Source of the DNA: an uncultured Actinomycetes bacterium
GTDB lineage: Bacteria; Actinomycetota; Actinomycetes; Nanopelagicales; Nanopelagicaceae
Direction of reading: 5' to 3'
Assembly (NCBI GenBank): GCA_903928395.1
Contig: CAIYQS010000246.1
Location: 1-21,348 of the forward strand
DNA length: 21,348 nt
Position numbers and translations under genes: made by a program. This document shows positions 15,901 to 21,348 of this stretch, one piece after another (the first letter of the stretch is position 1; each line of letters starts with the position of its first letter). The notes below the pieces were generated by a model. It saw only the letters and a list, made by a program, of their open reading frames with translations, was not told the origin of the DNA and did no database searches.

Positions 15901-16835
15901 GCGATTGACCGCTCCCGACGTAGATTGTAAATGTTATAAACCAAAACAGGGACTACAAGCAAGAAGAGAACTATTGCCATAGCAGATCCTCGACCGGCGT
16001 CGTAGCGAACAAAGACTTCCGAATACATCTCGTTGGCAAGAACTGATGTACCAAAGTTTCCACCCGTGGAGGCTTGAACAATGTCGAAAAGTTTAAGAGT
16101 TGCAACAACCATGGTGGCAAGTACGACAATAAAAGTAGAACGCACCATCGGAAATGTCACTCCGCGAAATAATTTCCAGCCGTGCGCTCCATCTAAAGCA
16201 GACGCTTCCATGATGTCAGCTGGAACTGCCTTAATCGCTGCCGAAAGAATCACCATTGCAAATCCAGTCTGCGACCAGACAAAAATAATCATTAATAGGA
16301 AGGTGTTGAGTGGTTGCTGCAAAAGCCAATTTGTTGGACCGAATCCCAAATGCCTGGCGATGGATGACATCAAGCCTATCTGCGGCTGATTTGGATTTGC
16401 ATACTGGTATACAAACTTCCAAATAATTGAAGCCCCTACAAATGAAATGGCCATTGGCATGAAGATTAATGATTTAGCAACGGATTCCCGTCGCATACGA
16501 TCCAGCAGAATTGCTAGAAGGAGACCCAGTCCAGTTGTAATTATTGGTGTGAAGAGAATCCAGAAGACGGTATTTCTTAAAACGATGCGCATGCTTTCAT
16601 CGGTAAATAACCATTGGTAATTTTTGAAACCCACCCAAGTGTGCGAAGCCGAACCTTTAAAGCTGAGTACGAAGGTGCGAATAGCCGGACCAAGGAGCCC
16701 AAAGAGCAGCAGTACCAAAGCCGGCCCAAGAAAAACCAATATTGCTATAGGACGCTGTTTCTTACCGTTTGCCCTACCTGCAATAAAGAAGATTGCAGCG
16801 AGGACCGCGAGAAATATGGCGATACCAGCCAGCAT
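15897..16835 (-). CDS. Sugar ABC transporter permease (MalF/AglF type)
   Basis: A 312-residue first permease of the sugar importer, with two early helices (about 1-20 and 28-56), four more later, and an EAA loop EASALDGAHGWKLFRGVTFP (210-229). The coordinates use the first ATG. The frame stays open for 17 codons upstream to a TAG, and these codons (including SFWSDNLPKLGQ) look like the N-terminus of related permeases. The region contains no ATG, GTG or TTG, but an ATA at 16877 is preceded by purine-rich AGAGAG and lies 17 bases after the start predicted from a TATAAT at 16906-16901. A rare ATA start, giving 326 residues, is therefore possible. Confidence 0.9.
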   Translation of the reverse strand: MLAGIAIFLAVLAAIFFIAGRANGKKQRPIAILVFLGPALVLLLFGLLGPAIRTFVLSFKGSASHTWVGFKNYQWLFTDESMRIVLRNTVFWILFTPIITTGLGLLLAILLDRMRRESVAKSLIFMPMAISFVGASIIWKFVYQYANPNQPQIGLMSSIARHLGFGPTNWLLQQPLNTFLLMIIFVWSQTGFAMVILSAAIKAVPADIMEASALDGAHGWKLFRGVTFPMVRSTFIVVLATMVVATLKLFDIVQASTGGNFGTSVLANEMYSEVFVRYDAGRGSAMAIVLFLLVVPVLVYNIYNLRRERSIA

Positions 16836-16900
16836 CTGCCCGAGCTTGGGAAGATTGTCGCTCCAGAAACTTGATATGGACTCTCTCTTCTACTTTTTCA

Positions 16901-16906
16901 ATTATA
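16901..16906 (-). promoter_or_regulatory. Consensus -10 (TATAAT) upstream of the permease genes
   Basis: A perfect TATAAT on the minus strand follows directly behind the terminator of the binding-protein gene and predicts transcription from about 16894. The hexamer 17 bp further upstream (ATTCTT) is a poor -35. It would give the two permease genes their own promoter. Confidence 0.55.
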
Positions 16907-16931
16907 AGAGTGCAAGATTAACTAAGAATCA

Positions 16932-16973
16932 TAAAAATAGTAATGGCGAGGGCTACTTGGCCCTCGCCATTAC
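16932..16973 (-). terminator. Intrinsic terminator after the sugar-binding protein gene
   Basis: A perfect 14-bp stem (16940-16953 pairing with 16960-16973, GC-rich core GGCGAGGGC) with a 6-nt loop. Read on the minus strand it is followed by TATTTTTAT, a U-rich run. It lies 38 bp past the binding-protein stop codon and before the permease genes, so it would cap the abundant binding-protein message and lower or end read-through into the permeases. It is the only clear intrinsic terminator I found in the window. Confidence 0.88.
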
Positions 16974-17011
16974 CTGTCCAATTTAATGGGACAAACTAAC
17001 TAGTTATCTAA

Positions 17012-18373
17012 TTAGTTACCAGCTGGCCAAGCGGAATCAATCCGCGCAGCCACTGTCTTCACTGGAGTTCCGTTAGCGAACCAATCGGTGAATCCAGTCC
17101 ATTCTGCCCCGTTACCGATAGCCGCTGGCATAGCGTCAGATGCATCGAAAACGAAGGTTGAATTAGGATCTGATAGGTATTTAGCTGATAGAGCATCCAA
17201 TGGGTTGGTGTAAGTAGCAGCAGGAACGCCACTATTTGCGCTCAACCAGCCACCGTTTGATCCGGCAGCCTTAATGCGAGCGATAGCCCATTGTGGAGAC
17301 GAGAAGAAGGTCTGAGCTTCGACAGTATCCTTGTTTGAGTTAAAGGCGAGGTAGAACTCTCCGCCACCTTCAACAGGTGTTGTGACCTTAGAGCTGATAC
17401 CTGGGAGGTAGTAAACCCATGCATCACCGGTAGGAGATACAACAGAACCTGCAGGTAGTGAAGCAGCAATGAATGAAGCCTGCTGTAGTTGCATGCAACC
17501 ACCTGAAGGAATTCCTGTTACTGCATCTTGGAATGAAGTTGTAGCAATGGTTGAAACCTTGCCAACATACTTGGAGTTACCCATCCAACTCCACACCGTG
17601 TTCATTGCGTGGATGATTGGAGCATCAGAGAACTTAACTTTGTGTGAGATCCAGTTGTTGTAGACAGTTGCGCCAGCCTCGCGGACAACTACTTCTTCAA
17701 GCCAGTCAGTTGCAGGCCATCCGGTAGCTCCACCAGAACCGATACCGCCGCACCATGCTGTTTGACCAGCTGCAGCCATCTTGTCTGATTGTGCCATCAT
17801 CTGTGTCCATGTTGTTGGGACTGTGTAACCATACTTAGCGAATTGCTTTGGTGAATACCAAACCAACGACTTCAGGTTAGCTGAGTTAGGTGCAGCGTAG
17901 AAGGTGCCGTTCACAGAGCCAAGTTGGCTCCAACTGGCAGACCAGTACTTGTCAACATTCGCCTTGACAGCTGAAGGTGCTGGAACTGCCTTACCTGTTG
18001 CAACCATCTGTGCAATTAAGCCTGGTTGTGGAACGAGAGCAAGACCCGGGGCGGTGCCGCCCGTGACTCGAACAGGAAGTTGAGCTTCAAATTGATCGCT
18101 TCCGTTCCAGTTGATTTTGATACCTGTACAAGCGGTGAAGTCAGCAGATGCGGTCTGATAGCGCGTGAGTTCATCGCCAACAACTGATGTGAACACTTCA
18201 ACGGTCTTGCCTTGTTGAACGGCGTAACCAGTCCCAACATTTGCACAGTTAGCTGCCGAAGTTCCATTCTTTCCTGAAGAAGAACCGAGTGTTGCGACGA
18301 GCACCGCAGCCACAACAATGATTACAACTGCAGAAGATCCTCCGAGGAGTAAATTCTTTTTACTTATTGCCAT
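17012..18373 (-). CDS. Sugar ABC transporter substrate-binding protein
   Basis: A 453-residue extracytoplasmic binding protein (family 1, CUT1 type) that should capture an oligosaccharide or glucoside for the two downstream permeases. Residues 11-30 form one hydrophobic segment that is a signal or anchor; no lipobox Cys follows (the first Cys is at 43, in SAANC). The body has the expected alternating pattern, with binding-type segments such as LVPQPGLIAQM, KSLVWYSPKQF and a C-terminal NGAEWTGFTDWF. Two separated cysteines (in WCGG and GGCMQ) may form a disulfide. AAGGA lies 6 bp before the ATG, a good Shine-Dalgarno. A strong terminator follows. Confidence 0.92.
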   Translation of the reverse strand: MAISKKNLLLGGSSAVVIIVVAAVLVATLGSSSGKNGTSAANCANVGTGYAVQQGKTVEVFTSVVGDELTRYQTASADFTACTGIKINWNGSDQFEAQLPVRVTGGTAPGLALVPQPGLIAQMVATGKAVPAPSAVKANVDKYWSASWSQLGSVNGTFYAAPNSANLKSLVWYSPKQFAKYGYTVPTTWTQMMAQSDKMAAAGQTAWCGGIGSGGATGWPATDWLEEVVVREAGATVYNNWISHKVKFSDAPIIHAMNTVWSWMGNSKYVGKVSTIATTSFQDAVTGIPSGGCMQLQQASFIAASLPAGSVVSPTGDAWVYYLPGISSKVTTPVEGGGEFYLAFNSNKDTVEAQTFFSSPQWAIARIKAAGSNGGWLSANSGVPAATYTNPLDALSAKYLSDPNSTFVFDASDAMPAAIGNGAEWTGFTDWFANGTPVKTVAARIDSAWPAGN

Positions 18374-18502
18374 ATATATTCCTTAAGGGGTTATCCCGGT
18401 TCGAACTCCCCATGAAGTTTGATTCCCGTGGTGTGCATACAGGGTAAGAACTATCTGGCCCGAACGCCTACCATTTAAATGACAATTTACTTACGGAGTT
18501 GT
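18374..18502 (-). promoter_or_regulatory. Promoter and leader region of the sugar-binding protein gene
   Basis: This 129-bp gap is the longest non-coding stretch in the window. It holds the Shine-Dalgarno AAGGA (18384-18380), a weak -10 candidate TACCCT (18446-18441) with no good -35, and a 10-bp palindrome CATTTAAATG at 18472-18481 that could be an operator. An 8-bp palindrome GTTCGAAC lies at 18399-18406. No hairpin terminator is seen after the upstream GH1 gene, so read-through is possible. Confidence 0.4.
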
Positions 18503-19870
18503 TTAGAGCGAATTTTGTTTGATAACCTCGGCATACCAGTAGGCAGAATCTTTATATGTTCGCATCTGGGTCTGGTAATCGACGTAGATAATTCCAAACC
18601 TTTTCTGGTATCCCAGCGACCATTCAAAGTTATCTAGAAGTGACCATTGGAAGTATCCACCGACATTTACACCTTGATCAATGGAATCAAGTAGTGCGTT
18701 GAGGTGCTTCTCTAAATAAGCAATACGCCTCCCATCAAATATCTTGCCGTCTTCATCTGGTCCGTCAGGGTATGCGCATCCATTTTCTGTAATAAATATT
18801 TGGGGTAAGCGTTCTCCAAATTCGGCTTTCCAACGCACGAGCAAGTTGGTCAACCCGGCAGGTGTTATCGGCCAACCCATATCAGTGAGTTCTCCTCGCG
18901 GCGTCGAATCAATTTTGAGTCCAAGCAATGATGAATTATCGAATTGAACGATTGCTGAAGCATCGCTAACCCCGACTCGAGTGTCAAAGTAATAATTGAT
19001 TCCAAGCCAATCGTTCTTTGTTTGCGCAAGTTCCATGTCACCGGGGAGAATTGCGTCAACGAACTCCGCTCCAAATTCCTCCAGCAATATCTCTGGATAT
19101 TTTCCATAAAAAATCGCATTCATCCACCACCGATTTTGAACCGCATCTAATACTTTAGATGCATGGGCCTGAACCGGATCACTCGAATCATCAGCCGGGT
19201 AATTGGCTTGATTGAGAACTGGCCCAATTTTTAGGTCGTTCCGAACGGCTCGCATTGCATTAACCGCCGTTGCATGGGCTATTACGGTGTGGTGGGCTAC
19301 TTTAAATGCGGTTGCACGATCGGCAATTCCAGGGGCGTGAACACCTAGACCGTGTCCCAGCCAAGCAACACACCAAGGTTCGTTGATGGGAGAAAAATGT
19401 TTAACTCGATCCCCGAAGTGCTCGGCGACAGCAGCAGCATATTTTCCAAACGCTGCTACGGTCTCACGGTTCCGCCAGCCACCGTTATCTTCTAGTGCCT
19501 GCGGTAAGTCCCAGTGGTACAAAGTTATGTATGGAGTTATTCCATCGGCTAAAAGAGAATTTATAAGGTTGTCATAAAAAGCGAATCCACGTTCTTCACG
19601 AACCTCATCACCTTGCGGGAAGAGGCGCGACCAAGAGATTGAGAGCCGAAATCCTTTTATCCCGAGATTCTTAATGATTTTGATGTCGGTCGGATAACGG
19701 TGGTACATATCGCACGCGACGTCCCCGGTATCACCATTATCGGTCTTGCCCGCGGTATGTGAAAAGGTGTCCCAGATTGAAGCACCGCGCCCATCCTCGG
19801 TTGCAGCGCCCTCCACTTGGTAGGCAGCAGTCGCAGCTCCCCATAGGAAATCACTCGGAAAACTTCGCAT
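18503..19870 (-). CDS. Glycoside hydrolase family 1 beta-glucosidase
   Basis: A 455-residue cytosolic enzyme that hydrolyses beta-glucosides (possibly beta-galactosides) with retention. The GH1 N-terminal signature FLWGAATAAYQVEGA (8-22), the acid/base Glu164 in INEPWC and the nucleophile Glu362 in ITENG are all intact; QWSLLDNFEWSLGY (408-421) is the usual C-terminal aglycone-site stretch. Length is normal and no signal peptide is present. The Shine-Dalgarno AAAGGGG (19882-19876) is 5 bp before the ATG. It lies upstream of the sugar-binding protein gene on the same strand, so it probably acts on what that system imports. Confidence 0.96.
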   Translation of the reverse strand: MRSFPSDFLWGAATAAYQVEGAATEDGRGASIWDTFSHTAGKTDNGDTGDVACDMYHRYPTDIKIIKNLGIKGFRLSISWSRLFPQGDEVREERGFAFYDNLINSLLADGITPYITLYHWDLPQALEDNGGWRNRETVAAFGKYAAAVAEHFGDRVKHFSPINEPWCVAWLGHGLGVHAPGIADRATAFKVAHHTVIAHATAVNAMRAVRNDLKIGPVLNQANYPADDSSDPVQAHASKVLDAVQNRWWMNAIFYGKYPEILLEEFGAEFVDAILPGDMELAQTKNDWLGINYYFDTRVGVSDASAIVQFDNSSLLGLKIDSTPRGELTDMGWPITPAGLTNLLVRWKAEFGERLPQIFITENGCAYPDGPDEDGKIFDGRRIAYLEKHLNALLDSIDQGVNVGGYFQWSLLDNFEWSLGYQKRFGIIYVDYQTQMRTYKDSAYWYAEVIKQNSL

Positions 19871-19905
19871 CTTTACCCCTTTGTTACCTGGATTGCAGTG
19901 GTTAG

Positions 19906-21285
19906 TTAATTTGCCGAAGCCCGAACAGCGGCCGCAACAGCTGGTACGACCCGAGGGTCAAAAACACTTGGAACAATAAAGTTCGCATTTAGTTGTTCAC
20001 TACTCACACAACCAGATATTGCGTTCGCTGCAGCTACCAACATCTTGTCCGTAATTTTATGGATTCGGCCATCTAATAAGCCTCGGAAAATGCCGGGAAA
20101 GGCCAATACGTTATTGATCTGGTTTGGGTGATCACTCCGGCCAGTTGCCACAACCGCGGCGTACTGGCGAGCTATCACGGGATCTATTTCTGGTTCTGGA
20201 TTGGCTAATGCAAAGACAATCGCCCCAGGTGCCATCGATGCCACATCCGATTCGACCAAGACATTGGGAGCACTCACTCCGATAAAGATATCTGCTCCAG
20301 TCATTGCTTCAGACAATGAACCCCTGAACTCCCCCGGATCACAGTTATCAACGAACCAAGTCCGCATTACATCATCGTCTGGCTTGTTCTCGTGAACCAG
20401 TCCATCTTTATCAAATCCAATAATGTGCATCGCCCCGCTAGCAACCAACAGACGAGCGACGGCAGTTCCTGCTGCTCCAGCCCCACTCATTACTATTTTG
20501 CAATCAGATAAATTCTTTTTGACAAATTTTAAGGCGTTGGTGATTGCAGCGAGAACCACGATGGCTGTTCCGTGTTGGTCATCATGGAATACCGGAATAT
20601 CTAATAATTCGCGGAGTCGGCGTTCCACTTCAAAGCATCTTGGCGCCGAAATATCCTCCAAGTTAATTCCCCCATAGACGGGAGCGATAATCTGAACCGT
20701 TCTTACGATCTCGTCAACATCTTGAGTGTCTAAACAGACGGGCCAAGCATCTACATCCGCGAAACGTTTAAAAAGTGCCGCCTTTCCCTCCATCACGGGA
20801 AGCGCGGCTTCTGGTCCGATATTTCCCAAACCCAGAACAGCCGAGCCATCGGTCACCACTGCGACGGTATTTCTTTTGATTGTTAAGCGCCTTGCGTCGG
20901 AAGGATCAGCTACTATCGCTTGCGAAATACGGGCTACGCCAGGCGTGTAAGCGCGAGATAAATCGTCGCGAGTTTTGAGTGGAACTTTAGATGTGACTTC
21001 TATCTTTCCGCCAAGGTGCAATAAGAAAGTGCGGTCACTAACTTTTCGAACGGTGAGCAAAGGATTTTCGGAGATCGCCGCAGTAATTCGCTCGGCGTGA
21101 TCGCTGTCATGTGCATCGCATGAAACGTCAATAGTGACACGATCAATAAATGATTCGACCACATCTAGCGCAGTAATAGATGCGCCTGCTGCGGATATTG
21201 CTGCAGTGATCTCTGCGACAGGCTGTGCAGAAGGAGGTCCGTCAACACGGATGGTTATTGAGTAACCAGGGCTAGTTGATGCCAT
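19906..21285 (-). CDS. NAD(P)-dependent malic enzyme with N-terminal ACT domain
   Basis: A 459-residue cytosolic enzyme converting malate to pyruvate, CO2 and NAD(P)H. An ACT-type regulatory domain occupies about residues 8-84 and may bind an amino acid or similar effector. The catalytic part shows Tyr113 in YTPGV, Lys168 in MEGKAALFK, metal ligands Glu210/Asp211 in NLEDI and Asp235 in FHDDQHGT, then a Rossmann GAGAAG (268-273). Cofactor preference is not decided by sight. The ATG shares its first base with the stop codon of upp (TAATG), so it is coupled to that gene; the GH1 gene follows 35 bp later on the same strand. Confidence 0.94.
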   Translation of the reverse strand: MASTSPGYSITIRVDGPPSAQPVAEITAAISAAGASITALDVVESFIDRVTIDVSCDAHDSDHAERITAAISENPLLTVRKVSDRTFLLHLGGKIEVTSKVPLKTRDDLSRAYTPGVARISQAIVADPSDARRLTIKRNTVAVVTDGSAVLGLGNIGPEAALPVMEGKAALFKRFADVDAWPVCLDTQDVDEIVRTVQIIAPVYGGINLEDISAPRCFEVERRLRELLDIPVFHDDQHGTAIVVLAAITNALKFVKKNLSDCKIVMSGAGAAGTAVARLLVASGAMHIIGFDKDGLVHENKPDDDVMRTWFVDNCDPGEFRGSLSEAMTGADIFIGVSAPNVLVESDVASMAPGAIVFALANPEPEIDPVIARQYAAVVATGRSDHPNQINNVLAFPGIFRGLLDGRIHKITDKMLVAAANAISGCVSSEQLNANFIVPSVFDPRVVPAVAAAVRASAN

Positions 21286-21348
21286 TACACAACCCCATAT
21301 AAACGATCCCCGGCATCGCCGAGTCCTGGAACGATGTAGCCCTTTTCA
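21285..21348 (-). CDS. upp: Uracil phosphoribosyltransferase, C-terminal end only (cut by window edge)
   Basis: The last 20 codons before a TAA at 21287-21285 read EKGYIVPGLGDAGDRLYGVV. GDAGDR near the C-terminus, with the preceding YIVPGLG, is the well-known uracil-binding end of UPRT, which makes UMP from uracil and PRPP in the cytosol. The rest lies beyond the right edge. Its stop codon overlaps the malic enzyme ATG by one base. Confidence 0.88.
   Translation of the reverse strand, partial: EKGYIVPGLGDAGDRLYGVV

Noticed and set aside
18398..18410. GGTTCGAACTCCC resembling a tRNA T-arm
   Set aside because: No matching acceptor, D or anticodon arms can be drawn around it, and the flanks run into the binding-protein gene; it is a short palindrome only.
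18381..18410. Hairpin hiding the Shine-Dalgarno of the binding-protein gene (riboswitch-like)
   Set aside because: Only a 4-bp GGGG/CCCC stem and the CCTTAAGG self-match can be drawn, too weak to claim a regulatory structure.
18472..18481. CATTTAAATG palindrome as a firm sugar-repressor operator
   Set aside because: Short, AT-rich and not repeated upstream of the other sugar genes here; kept only as a possibility in the region entry.
1..21348. Mobile elements, CRISPR arrays, phage or defence genes
   Set aside because: No transposase or integrase, no regularly spaced repeats and no restriction or toxin-antitoxin genes were seen on either strand.

Overview
The window looks like chromosome of a low-GC actinobacterium with a small, tightly packed genome. 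A free-living freshwater lineage such as the Nanopelagicales (acI) is my best guess. This is inferred from the actinobacterial flavour of the proteins (HmuT, LCP protein, four-Cys secreted domain, Uup-type ABC-F, a sugar ABC system without its own ATPase), the roughly even base composition, and the very short or absent intergenic gaps. No rRNA, tRNA, IS element, phage gene or CRISPR array was seen.

Layout. (1) 1-2431, minus strand: a heme-uptake operon hmuT-hmuU-hmuV with overlapping genes; hmuV is cut by the left edge. Facing away from it (2515-3457, plus) are two tandem, related, secreted four-cysteine proteins resembling the domain that accompanies HtaA-type heme-binding proteins in other actinobacteria. 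(2) 3473-4757: a TetR regulator divergent from an AzoR-like flavin reductase, with a near-perfect 18-bp palindrome between them. (3) 4754-6856, minus: a YdcZ-family DMT transporter behind an LCP (LytR-CpsA-Psr) cell-wall ligase. (4) 6887-9255, plus: an S51/peptidase E-like hydrolase, a small two-TM protein and an MFS exporter. (5) 9329-12257, plus: an HtrA-type protease with an unusual N-terminal segment, then an ABC-F ATPase. (6) 12237-19870: a sugar region with galT, a GH13 alpha-glucosidase, two sugar ABC permeases, their solute-binding protein and a GH1 beta-glucosidase. (7) 19906-21348, minus: an ACT-domain malic enzyme and the last 20 codons of upp.

How the genes fit together. The sugar block forms a logical route: the binding protein and two permeases import an oligosaccharide or glucoside, GH13 and GH1 enzymes split it inside the cell, and GalT feeds galactose units into central metabolism. 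The energising ATPase is absent and is presumably a shared MsiK-type protein encoded elsewhere. A strong hairpin with a U-run separates the binding-protein gene from the permease genes, and a TATAAT element restarts transcription behind it.

The most striking non-coding signal is that many genes have a TANNNT -10 hexamer at or within one base of 12 to 7 bases before the start codon and no Shine-Dalgarno sequence. This implies leaderless mRNAs. Other genes (htrA, the sugar-binding protein, GH1) have ordinary ribosome-binding sites, so both initiation modes coexist. Two divergent gene pairs share 30- and 43-bp regions carrying back-to-back promoters of this kind. All four convergent gene pairs abut or overlap. 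No intergenic stretch exceeds about 130 bases.
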